NCBI RefSeq assembly: GCF_000452705.1
Contig: NZ_CP007014.1
Span: forward strand, 4,928,501-4,992,500
Reading direction: 5' to 3'
Length of the DNA stretch: 64,000 nucleotides
Source of the DNA: Pseudomonas syringae CC1557
GTDB taxonomy: Bacteria; Pseudomonadota; Gammaproteobacteria; Pseudomonadales; Pseudomonadaceae
The translations under genes and the position numbers were made by a program. The notes beneath the pieces were generated by a model that was given only the letters and a program-made list of their open reading frames with translations, was not told the DNA's origin and ran no database searches. This document shows positions 1 to 6,926 of this stretch, one piece after another. Position 1 is the stretch's first letter. Each line of letters begins with the position of its first letter.

Positions 1-321
1 GAGTACGACATTGTCCTCACCCCGACGCTCAACCGCGCTCCACCCCGCCTGGGAGAGCTGGCCTTCGACGACGACAGCCGATCCCTGCAGGACTTCATAG
101 CGCTTTCGCACAGTTACTCGCCCTACACAGCGATCTTCAACGCAACAGGTCAGCCGGCCATGTCCGTCCCCCTCTACTGGACAGCCGATTCGCTGCCAAT
201 GGGTTCGCACTTCGTCGCGCGGTTTGGTGACGAACTGACCTTGCTGAGCCTCGCCGGCCAACTGGAACGCGCCCAGCCGTGGGCCGCACGCAGGCCGCCT
301 CTGAGTGCTAATGCGGGTTGA
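1..321 (+). CDS. Amidase, C-terminal fragment
   Basis: This frame is open from the first base of the window and ends in TGA at 319-321, so only the last 106 residues are present. The segment contains ALSHSYSPYTAIFNATGQPA followed by MSVPLYW, which is the C-terminal signature of amidase-signature hydrolases (6-aminohexanoate-cyclic-dimer hydrolase / aryl-acylamidase type). The catalytic Ser-Ser-Lys region lies upstream, outside the window, so substrate and activity cannot be judged. It is transcribed in the same direction as glyA, with about 200 bp between them, so it is probably a separate unit. Confidence 0.75.
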   Translation, partial: EYDIVLTPTLNRAPPRLGELAFDDDSRSLQDFIALSHSYSPYTAIFNATGQPAMSVPLYWTADSLPMGSHFVARFGDELTLLSLAGQLERAQPWAARRPPLSANAG

Positions 322-523
322 TGCGAGTGGGCTTTTGCCAGCAATGGAGGCAAGGTCACAGGAGTGGTCTTGCCCCTCGAAACCCACAGAAGCCAGGATC
401 CCGCGCCTTTTCCCGTGCTGCGTGAACCCCATCACTGCTCAAGATGACTGCCTTTCATATGCCAGATAAAACCCGATGGGGTAGAATAGACGCCTTTTCC
501 GCCATGCCCCCTTGAGGACTGCC

Positions 524-1777
524 ATGTTCAGCCGTGATTTGACTATCGCCAAGTACGACGCCGATCTGTTTGCCGCCATGGAGCAAGAAGCTCTGCGTCA
601 GGAAGAACACATCGAGCTGATTGCCTCGGAAAACTACACCAGTCCGGCCGTCATGGAAGCTCAAGGCTCGGTCCTGACCAACAAGTACGCTGAAGGCTAT
701 CCAGGCAAGCGCTACTACGGCGGCTGCGAGTACGTCGATGTTGTCGAGCAACTGGCCATCGACCGCGCCAAAGAGCTGTTCGGCGCTGATTATGCCAACG
801 TCCAGCCACACGCAGGCTCACAGGCCAACTCGGCTGTTTACCTGGCCCTGCTGCAAGGCGGAGACACCATTCTGGGCATGAGCCTGGCCCACGGCGGTCA
901 CTTGACCCACGGCGCCAGTGTTTCGTCCTCGGGCAAACTGTACAACGCCGTTCAGTACGGCATCGACGGCAACGGCATGATCGACTACGACGAAGTCGAA
1001 CGTCTGGCCGTCGAGCACAAACCGAAAATGATTGTCGCAGGCTTCTCTGCCTACTCGCAGATCCTCGACTTCCCGCGCTTCCGTGCCATCGCTGACAAGG
1101 TCGGTGCCTACCTGTTCGTCGACATGGCTCACGTAGCCGGTCTGGTTGCGGCAGGTGTCTACCCGAACCCGGTGCCATTCGCCGACGTCGTGACCACCAC
1201 CACGCACAAGACCCTGCGCGGTCCTCGGGGCGGCCTGATCCTGGCGCGCGCCAACCCGGAAATCGAGAAGAAGCTGAACTCCGCCGTATTCCCTGGCTCC
1301 CAGGGCGGTCCGCTGGAGCACGTCATCGCAGCCAAGGCCATCTGCTTCAAGGAAGCGCTGCAGCCTGAGTTCAAGGCCTACCAGCAACAAGTGGTCAAGA
1401 ACGCCAAGGCCATGGCCGGTGTGTTCATCGAGCGCGGCTTCGACGTGGTGTCCGGCGGTACTGAAAACCACCTGTTCCTGCTGTCGCTGATCAAACAGGA
1501 CATCTCCGGTAAAGACGCCGACGCCGCTCTGGGTCGTGCCTTCATTACCGTCAACAAAAACTCCGTACCCAACGACCCACGCTCCCCGTTCGTCACCTCC
1601 GGCCTGCGCTTCGGCACCCCGGCAGTGACCACTCGCGGCTTCAAGGAAGCAGAGTGCAAGGAACTGGCTGGCTGGATCTGCGACATCCTGGCTGACCTGA
1701 ACAACGAAACCGTGATCGACGCGGTTCGTGAGAAGGTCAAGGCCATCTGCGCCAAGCTGCCGGTTTACGGCGCTTGA
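524..1777 (+). CDS. glyA: Serine hydroxymethyltransferase
   Basis: This enzyme interconverts serine plus tetrahydrofolate with glycine plus 5,10-methylene-tetrahydrofolate in the cytoplasm, feeding one-carbon, purine and thymidylate synthesis. The protein is 417 aa, the normal bacterial length. It shows the substrate-loop motif [10 protein letters not shown] near residue 31, YYGGCEYVD near 64, [11 protein letters not shown] near 198 and the pyridoxal-phosphate lysine in [14 protein letters not shown] (Lys at about 229). The ATG at 524 is preferred over an in-frame TTG at 512 because it gives the family N-terminus MFSRDLTIA and has GAGG just upstream. A strong terminator follows, so it looks monocistronic. 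Pseudomonads often carry more than one glyA copy; which one this is cannot be told here. Confidence 0.97.
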   Translation: MFSRDLTIAKYDADLFAAMEQEALRQEEHIELIASENYTSPAVMEAQGSVLTNKYAEGYPGKRYYGGCEYVDVVEQLAIDRAKELFGADYANVQPHAGSQANSAVYLALLQGGDTILGMSLAHGGHLTHGASVSSSGKLYNAVQYGIDGNGMIDYDEVERLAVEHKPKMIVAGFSAYSQILDFPRFRAIADKVGAYLFVDMAHVAGLVAAGVYPNPVPFADVVTTTTHKTLRGPRGGLILARANPEIEKKLNSAVFPGSQGGPLEHVIAAKAICFKEALQPEFKAYQQQVVKNAKAMAGVFIERGFDVVSGGTENHLFLLSLIKQDISGKDADAALGRAFITVNKNSVPNDPRSPFVTSGLRFGTPAVTTRGFKEAECKELAGWICDILADLNNETVIDAVREKVKAICAKLPVYGA

Positions 1778-1802
1778 TAAGCTTCGTGTAAACGCAATAC
1801 CG

Positions 1803-1835
1803 AAAGCCCCGGTTCGTGAGAACCGGGGCTTTTTT
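1803..1835 (+). terminator. Rho-independent terminator of glyA
   Basis: A perfect 12-bp stem (AAAGCCCCGGTT paired with AACCGGGGCTTT) with a 6-nt loop is followed by a run of T, 25 bp after the glyA stop codon. Confidence 0.93.
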
Positions 1836-2232
1836 GCTTGAAGTTCGCCGTTAAAAGCGATCCTAAACATTCCTTTAAATAAAGTTTCAAACGTTTAATC
1901 ACCAAACAACCTATAACCGACAGCGCAATAACTCTTCGCACCAACTGTAAAACCATTCCTACATAAAACAAAGAACCTCCCTATTCAAACCAGATCTCAT
2001 CGCCCATAAAAAATCGAGCACAGGCCAGTATCTTTAGCTCTTCGGGACACAGATCCATAGCAATACAACCGTATGCGTCTGGCGAAGTCATCTAGCAGGT
2101 AAATTTGTAGACGTCCGACGTGAGTATGCTGACTCTGCGTTGCACTGCCTGAACCACAGGGGAGCGGAAATCCTCTGGCATGAGCCTTTCGACTGCCGCT
2201 GCCTTAAAGGTTTGGATCTCTTGAAATCACTT
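1836..2232. other. Gene-free AT-richer spacer at the island edge
   Basis: No convincing gene was seen in these roughly 400 bp. Base composition drops compared with glyA, marking the left edge of the accessory insert that carries the toxin/immunity pair. No inverted repeat or target duplication was recognised. Confidence 0.5.
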
Positions 2233-2261
2233 TTGACATAACATAGTACAAAGTTTAGCTT
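2233..2261 (+). promoter_or_regulatory. Candidate sigma-70 promoter of the toxin gene
   Basis: A perfect -35 hexamer TTGACA (2233-2238) is followed after 17 bp by TAGCTT (2256-2261), a -10 with the conserved T, A and final T. A start site near 2268 would leave a leader of about 27 nt before the toxin gene. Nothing else in the upstream spacer looks better. Confidence 0.45.
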
Positions 2262-2294
2262 TCCCAATTCTCCCCCCGAACGCAGGAGCGATGA

Positions 2295-3659
2295 ATGCCT
2301 TTATGGACAAGGATCCCCAGTTGGCTCGATATCGAGTCTTATGCCGAACGCCTATTTAGTACGCGCAGCCTAGGGGAACGGGAAAGGGGCATGAATCCTC
2401 TCAGCCCACCCAGCTCAATAAATGTACCTAGTATCGATCTAATTTATCGCCGGGTCAGATGTGTCCGTCGAGCCTGTGATTTGGGCGAAAAAGAGGCCGC
2501 CAACAGCATCCTGAAGCGCTTTTCTGACCTTGATATTCGAAGCATCCTTGATGAGATGATTAGCGCAGTGGTCGACATGGCCATGATCATTATCAGCAGT
2601 GCGTTAACTGGCGCTACGATAGGTGGAGGGATCGGATTACTTGCAGGCGGCATCGGCGCGTTCCCAGGCGCAACGGCAGGAGCACTGGTCGGAGTGCAAG
2701 CGGGAACGTGGATTCTTGGAGTACTGGGGTTGGCCTCGATTGCTGAATTCTTCACAGTAGGCCTTAAGCCGATAGCTACGGGCTACATTCGTGGGGTTTC
2801 CACCGCTTGGAACGGCCCTCGAGAGCGAACCGGTAATCCGTTGAGTTCCTTTTCCGATGACAGCATGGCAGCACAGCAAGGTGCGTGGGATATTGCACGC
2901 TCCCATGAGGCCGTAGTGATTCTCCTGCTAAGCGCTATCGTTGCTTATCTGACGCGAGGCCGCGGAAACGCAAGGGTGCTCGCAACCGAAATGCGAGGCA
3001 GCGAGCGAGGTGCAAAGCTTGGCCAGTGGATGCTCAAGCACGAAGAAGCATTGAAAAAACATCCTGACCTACAAGCGGCAGAGCCTCGCAGAGGCGCACT
3101 TGGGCCGCAGGAATCACCACCGAACAGCCCATCTGGAAAAGACAAAGAGCCGCCCAAGGGCAAGCCAAATACTATGCTGCGCCATGACGTCGAATGCTTC
3201 AAGGCAGACAAGATGCCGGCCTCTAAAGTCGGAGAGTTCGAGCGGCAATTGAAGGGGCAGGAGGACGGGCTGAATCGGCTGACGGTTGATGAGTATTTAG
3301 AGAATATTGCTAATCCGGTGAAACGCAGTCCGGCGGCTGCCAGAACGGCTCGCAAGGATCTGCAAGATCAATTGGAAGAGCGTTTTCAGAATGATTTTCC
3401 AGACTTGGATGTACTCGAAGCGGAGGAAGCTGCAATTAAAAAAGCCAAGGAAACGATGGCAAACCTTGCTGGACTGCACAACCCCGATCTGAGTGCTGGT
3501 GGCAAGGATATCATCGGCGATTTCGGTGACCGACAGGTTAACTCCAGCATTGGGCCTCAGTGGAGACCAAAAATTCAAAACCTCAAAGCAGCTGCTGAGA
3601 AAGTGCCAGAATCCCTGCGAGGCTCAACTTTCCTTAACGTTAAATTACATAAGTGCTGA
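2295..3659 (+). CDS. Tde1-like DNase toxin, probable type VI effector (DUF6861 + Ntox15)
   Basis: This 454-aa protein has the layout of a type VI secretion DNase effector. The N-terminus (MPLWTRIPSWLDIE) resembles DUF6861 leaders. Residues 104-140 are a glycine-zipper membrane stretch with repeated Gly at 3-4 residue spacing (TIGGGIGLLAGGIGAFPGA), and a second hydrophobic segment lies at about 205-220. A polar proline-rich linker (260-293) leads to a C-terminal Ntox15-type domain from about 296, which begins HDVECF and contains LHNPD-LSAGGKD. His395-Asn-Pro-Asp398 fits the HxxD motif named as catalytic in Agrobacterium Tde1. The gene overlaps the Shine-Dalgarno of the next gene, a GAD-like/DUF1851 protein, which is the known immunity type for Tde toxins. 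No VgrG, PAAR, DUF4123 adaptor or structural T6SS gene is present. An overlapping ATG at 2291 opens only 22 codons in another frame. Assignment is from motifs only. Confidence 0.78.
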   Translation: MPLWTRIPSWLDIESYAERLFSTRSLGERERGMNPLSPPSSINVPSIDLIYRRVRCVRRACDLGEKEAANSILKRFSDLDIRSILDEMISAVVDMAMIIISSALTGATIGGGIGLLAGGIGAFPGATAGALVGVQAGTWILGVLGLASIAEFFTVGLKPIATGYIRGVSTAWNGPRERTGNPLSSFSDDSMAAQQGAWDIARSHEAVVILLLSAIVAYLTRGRGNARVLATEMRGSERGAKLGQWMLKHEEALKKHPDLQAAEPRRGALGPQESPPNSPSGKDKEPPKGKPNTMLRHDVECFKADKMPASKVGEFERQLKGQEDGLNRLTVDEYLENIANPVKRSPAAARTARKDLQDQLEERFQNDFPDLDVLEAEEAAIKKAKETMANLAGLHNPDLSAGGKDIIGDFGDRQVNSSIGPQWRPKIQNLKAAAEKVPESLRGSTFLNVKLHKC

Positions 3660-3670
3660 AGGAGGCATCC

Positions 3671-4279
3671 GTGGACAAGGTATTTGCTAGGTTTCTAGAG
3701 AAGTTTGGTGGCCCTGTCGATCGCCAGGACGTTCCGATGTCAAGTATCGAGCGCTATAGGGGCAAACTGCCTAATCAGCTTCTGGAATACTGGACTGAGC
3801 ACGGCTGGTGCGGATACGGTGAAGGGATTTTTTGGATAGTGAACCCGCAGGAGTACGAGGGAGTGGTAGCTTCCTGGATTGAGGGGACGGAACTTGAAAA
3901 GCGCGACACTTACCACCTGATTGCACGTGGTGCTTTTGGTGACCTATACCTGTGGGGCGAGAAAACGGGATTTTCACTGAAGATAACCAGCGTCTTTTCT
4001 AGATGCGTAATCCACGATTTTGAACCCACCCCCGAACAAATGGATCGTAAGCTTCAAGACTTTATCGTGTCCAGAAAAGTGGACTCTAACGATGTAGAAA
4101 ATTTGTTTAGCCAGGCAAGAAGAAAGCTCGGCACGCTGCGCCATGATGAAATGTATGGTTTTGTTCCAGCGTTAATGCTTGGCGGATCAGCATCTCTTGA
4201 TCATGTTGAGAAACTAAAAGCAGTGGAACATCTAATCCTGCTGTCCCAGCTTGCAGAGCTTGAGCCATATAGCTTTTAA
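3671..4279 (+). CDS. Tdi1-like immunity protein (GAD-like + DUF1851)
   Basis: This 202-aa protein probably binds and neutralises the Ntox15 DNase encoded just upstream. Residues 1-100 (FLEKFGGPVDR, YRGKLPNQLLEYWTEHGWCG, GIFWIVNPQEYE) are a GAD-like domain. About 115-200 match the DUF1851 half, including DEMYGFVPALMLGG. The same two-domain order is known for Tdi immunity proteins of Tde DNases. The GTG at 3671 is chosen as start because a textbook AAGGAGG lies at 3659-3665, 5 nt upstream, overlapping the toxin stop codon; an in-frame GTG at 3653 precedes that ribosome-binding site. The tight coupling supports co-translation. The gene ends 31 bp before an IS66 remnant. Confidence 0.8.
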   Translation: MDKVFARFLEKFGGPVDRQDVPMSSIERYRGKLPNQLLEYWTEHGWCGYGEGIFWIVNPQEYEGVVASWIEGTELEKRDTYHLIARGAFGDLYLWGEKTGFSLKITSVFSRCVIHDFEPTPEQMDRKLQDFIVSRKVDSNDVENLFSQARRKLGTLRHDEMYGFVPALMLGGSASLDHVEKLKAVEHLILLSQLAELEPYSF

Positions 4280-4310
4280 GGCATGCATGCGTGCATACCG
4301 CCTGGAGTAT

Positions 4311-4490
4311 TTAATCCAGTTGCCACTTATGCGGCAGCAACTGATCGATTTCACTCGCCCGTTGCGTCGGCAGACGCGTGAGCACGTCTTTCAGATATGT
4401 ATACGGATCATGCCCGTTCAATCGCGCAGACTGGATCAAGCTCATGATCGCTGCCGCTCGTTTGCCGCTGCATAGCGAGCCCGCAAGTCG
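4311..4490 (-). pseudogene. IS66-family transposase (TnpC), C-terminal remnant
   Basis: Read on the minus strand, this gives LAGSLCSGKRAAAIMSLIQS, then ARLNGHDPYTYLKDVLTRLP, and ends in EIDQLLPHKWQLD before TAA at 4311-4313. This is the C-terminal end of IS66-type transposases. Homology stops abruptly near 4490, where the 3' end of a group II intron begins, so this is the 3' exon. No upstream part of the transposase and no IS66 terminal inverted repeat was found in the window. It is not functional. Confidence 0.78.
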
Positions 4491-4491
4491 A

Positions 4492-4562
4492 GTCAGCCGA
4501 AGGGAACTTCACCCCTCGGCTGCTCACAGAACCGTACGTGACAGTCTCCCGTCATACGGCTC
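4492..4562 (-). ncRNA. Group II intron domains V and VI
   Basis: The 34 nt at 4562-4529 (minus strand) fold as a canonical domain V. There is an outer stem GAGCCGU/ACGGUUC carrying the AGC triad, then a 2-nt-bulge region, an inner stem UGACGG/CUGUCA, and a GAGA (GNRA) tetraloop. A second hairpin (AGCCGAGGG against CCCUUCGGCU) ending near 4492 fits domain VI. The maturase stop codon lies 4 bp before domain V, the usual arrangement. With domains I-III deleted, the intron cannot self-splice. Confidence 0.8.
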
Positions 4563-4566
4563 TTGA

Positions 4567-5445
4567 TCACACATTCGATGCACGGAGTAGGTACCAATGC
4601 GCGAACAACTGCGGATTCTCTTTTCGGATAAGACGCAGCCGATGCTCCGCCTGACGTATTGAGATCCGGTACTTGCTCTTCATCCACTTGAGCAGGCGCG
4701 ATTGCAACGCGCTCCACAATCGATAGCTGAAGTTCCGGTACCAGAATTTACTGTAGTATTCGATTCACCCTCGAATCACGGCGTTGTACCTACGGGAAAA
4801 ATCTCTCAGGTCATTCGTCGTGGATCGATGGATGCGCCAGTGTTTGATCGTGTATACCATCCTGCGCATCGCCTTCATCGACGCTCCCGGCATGCACTTG
4901 CGAAAGAGTTCGCCCTTGAAATTTCTGAGGATTCACACCTTGAAGTCATAACCGAGAAAAGTGAAGCTCGTCGCGACATTGTGCCGCTCGAATATGTCGA
5001 TGTAGCCAATCTTCGACTTTTCTTCGTTGATGGTTAGGCCCACCTCACTCATCCGTAGGGTCAGGCTCTCCCTGATTCAAACAGCCTCGCTCATCCTTGT
5101 GCAGTGAATAACAATATCATCAGCATACCGTTCGAACGGCACGCCGCGATGCGTCCTATCCATCCAACGATCAAAGGCATAGTGCAGAAATAAATTGGCT
5201 AACAAGGGCGAAATAACACCTCCTTGAGGTGTTCCCCGCCCCCGTTCCTGAAGCAACCCCGTCTCACTCCGCATCGGCGCTTGTAGCCAGCGTCGACAGT
5301 ACAAGATCACCCATTTTGGCATCTGATGATGTTCCAGAGCCTTGATGATCAGGTCATGCCCAACGTGGTCAAAGAACGCACTGATGTCCACTTCTAGTAC
5401 CCAGTTCTTTCGTCGGCACCGAATGGAACACTGACGCAGGAGCAG
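4567..5445 (-). pseudogene. Group II intron reverse transcriptase/maturase, decayed
   Basis: The minus strand encodes the palm core of an intron reverse transcriptase: [40 protein letters not shown] and [12 protein letters not shown], with the catalytic YADD. It continues through MSEVGLTINEEKSKIGYIDI and SFTFLGYDF into a maturase X domain (IEYYSKFWYRNFSYRLWSAL, ENPQLFAHWY). Three in-frame TGA codons interrupt it at 5077-5079, 4933-4935 and 4765-4767, all in one frame that runs to the natural TGA at 4567-4569. The 5' part is missing beyond about 5445. It is a dead gene, and the stops look like TGG-to-TGA or CGA-to-TGA transitions. Confidence 0.85.
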
Positions 5446-5447
5446 GC

Positions 5448-5561
5448 AAAGTATCAGGCGATGGCGGAGCCGCGCACTTGCTCGGGCTTGAGCCCACAAC
5501 ACTGGCTTCACGACTTCGCAAGTGGGGTATTGATCCGCGTGATTACAAGTCGAAAGCTTGA
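5448..5561 (+). pseudogene. Sigma-54-dependent activator, C-terminal HTH remnant
   Basis: The frame reads [20 protein letters not shown] followed by [15 protein letters not shown] and a stop. This is the Fis-type helix-turn-helix that closes NtrC-family (NorR/FhlA-like) enhancer-binding proteins, where the GGAA..LGL.PTTL.SR pattern is typical. The AAA+ and sensory parts are absent: the frame runs directly into the truncated intron. It is presumably the end of a regulator gene once located here. Confidence 0.6.
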
Positions 5562-5625
5562 AGCTTGAAGAATAAGCGGCGGTGCAAGAATCAATCATCC
5601 TGCACCCGCTCGATGACTGAGGCGC

Positions 5626-6606
5626 TTACTGCCCCGTCACCTTGGCAAACCCCGCCCGAATCTTCTCCTCCGGCAACTCATCGGCAATAAACACAATCAC
5701 GCTCTCGCGCGGTTCGCCTTCAGCCCAGTCTGCATCCCAATCGAAGCCATACAGTTTGAGCACACCCTGAAACACCATCTTGCGCGGTTCATCTTCGATG
5801 TTGAGCACGCCTTTGTAGCGCAGCAGTTGTTTGCCGTGGTCTTCCAGCAGTTCATTCATGAACTCGCTGAGGCGGTCCAGGTTCAGCGGCTTATCGCTGC
5901 GCAGCACCAGGCTGGTGATTCGGTCGCTGGATGTTCCGGCCGGGACCAGTGGGCGCAGGGTCATGCCGCCGCCGAGGTCGGCGTTGAGGTTGAAGCCGCG
6001 CACGTCCAGCAGTTCGGCGAGGTCAATCTTGCCGTGTTCGACGATGCGTATCGGGGCGCGGCGGTTAATGCGGGTCAGGCGTGCGCTGAGGGCGTCGAAG
6101 GCTGCATCGTCGACCAGATCACGCTTGCTGACCAGCAACCGGTCGGCAAAGCCGATCTGCGCCTGGGCGATAGTTTGCGCCAGATGAGTATCGGCATGGG
6201 CGGCGTCGACCAAGGTAATGATGCCGTCGAGAATGTAACGCTCACGCAGCTCCTCATCAATGAAGAACGTCTGAGCGACAGGCGCCGGGTCAGCCAGGCC
6301 GGTGCATTCGATCACCAGTCGGTCGAAAGCGATTTCGCCACTGTCCAGACGCTCCAGCAACAGGTAGAGCGCCTTGGTCAGGTCCGTATGGATGGTGCAG
6401 CACACGCAGCCGTTGGACAGGGTCATGATCTGCACTGGATCAGTACCAAGCAACTGGCTGTCGATACCGGCGTCGCTGAATTCGTTTTCGATCACGGCGA
6501 TTTTCAGGCCGTGCTCAGCCTTGAGCAGGTGGCGCAACAAAGTGGTTTTGCCTGCGCCCAGAAAACCAGTCAGCACGGTCACGGGGATGGGTTGCAGCTC
6601 AGTCAT
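5626..6606 (-). CDS. yjiA: YjiA/CobW-family metal-binding GTPase
   Basis: This 326-aa cytoplasmic P-loop GTPase belongs to the G3E family (CobW/COG0523), whose members act as metal chaperones or insertion factors. It shows Walker A TVLTGFLGAGKTTLLRHLL near the N-terminus, the metal-binding CxCC motif NGCVCCTI, ECTGLADP, and the guanine motif SKRD. A C-terminal CobW_C region contains KGVLNIEDEP. The ATG at 6604-6606 (MTELQPIPV) has AGGAG just upstream; a longer reading would begin at MHHARS without a ribosome-binding site. It follows cstA and yjiX on the same strand, the order of E. coli btsT-yjiX-yjiA. A hairpin lies between it and yjiX, so it may also have its own expression. Confidence 0.9.
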   Translation of the reverse strand: MTELQPIPVTVLTGFLGAGKTTLLRHLLKAEHGLKIAVIENEFSDAGIDSQLLGTDPVQIMTLSNGCVCCTIHTDLTKALYLLLERLDSGEIAFDRLVIECTGLADPAPVAQTFFIDEELRERYILDGIITLVDAAHADTHLAQTIAQAQIGFADRLLVSKRDLVDDAAFDALSARLTRINRRAPIRIVEHGKIDLAELLDVRGFNLNADLGGGMTLRPLVPAGTSSDRITSLVLRSDKPLNLDRLSEFMNELLEDHGKQLLRYKGVLNIEDEPRKMVFQGVLKLYGFDWDADWAEGEPRESVIVFIADELPEEKIRAGFAKVTGQ

Positions 6607-6642
6607 AAGGCTCCTGGCGTGATGCATTCAGCGGGAATGAAA

Positions 6643-6672
6643 ACGCGCCACAGGTGATGGCCTGTGGCGCGT
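6643..6672 (-). terminator. Terminator between yjiX and yjiA
   Basis: A perfect 12-bp stem (ACGCGCCACAGG with CCTGTGGCGCGT) and 6-nt loop reads into TTTTC on the minus strand, downstream of the yjiX-like gene. It should end or attenuate the cstA-yjiX transcript before yjiA. Confidence 0.75.
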
Positions 6673-6701
6673 CAGGTCAAACAATAACGCAGATCAGCGA
6701 A

Positions 6702-6899
6702 TCAGCAGCACTTCGGCCCGCCCTTGCCGCCGTAACGTGCCTCTTGCCGCTCCCGAAAGAACTGCTCGTAGGTCATCATCGGCTTGTCCGGGTGCGTGTT
6801 CTGCATGTGCTCGACGTAGGTGTCGTAGTCGGGCATGCCCACCATCAGGCGCGCGGCCTGACCGAGGTATTTGCCGAGGCGACTCAGGTCATTGAACAT
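6702..6899 (-). CDS. YbdD/YjiX family small protein (DUF466)
   Basis: This 65-aa protein begins [20 protein letters not shown], contains [20 protein letters not shown] and ends in a Lys/Gly tail with CC. This is the YbdD/YjiX pattern, a family almost always encoded right behind CstA or BtsT. Its biochemical role is unknown; association with the transporter is inferred from conserved neighbourhood. The ATG at 6897-6899 has GAGGA about 8 nt upstream. It lies 27 bp after the cstA stop, in the same operon. Confidence 0.88.
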   Translation of the reverse strand: MFNDLSRLGKYLGQAARLMVGMPDYDTYVEHMQNTHPDKPMMTYEQFFRERQEARYGGKGGPKCC

Positions 6900-6926
6900 G
6901 GGCAAATCCTCTGTGGGTCAGCATTA

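Larger units (their letters stand above)
4311..5561. mobile_element. Composite scar: IS66 3' end, truncated group II intron, regulator tail
   Basis: Three truncated pieces lie side by side. They are the last part of an IS66-type tnpC (minus strand, 4311 to about 4490), the 3' part of a group II intron inserted in that transposase gene (about 4491 to 5445, minus strand), and the last 37 codons of a sigma-54 activator (5448-5561, plus strand). The 5' exon of the transposase, intron domains I-III and the start of the maturase are all missing. This fits one deletion that joined the intron interior to the regulator gene. Confidence 0.72.

Noticed and set aside
818..1870. Long open frame antisense to glyA (350 codons)
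   Set aside because: It overlaps a well-supported glyA on the opposite strand and has no family resemblance; such frames are common in GC-rich genes.
2170..2200. Sigma-54 promoter upstream of the toxin (TGGCATGAGCCTTTCG)
   Set aside because: The -24 part fits loosely but the -12 TTGC box is absent; the TTGACA-N17-TAGCTT site is better.
4765..5079. UGA recoding as Trp in the maturase
   Set aside because: Only decayed remnants surround it and the intron lacks its 5' half; point decay explains the three UGA codons more simply.
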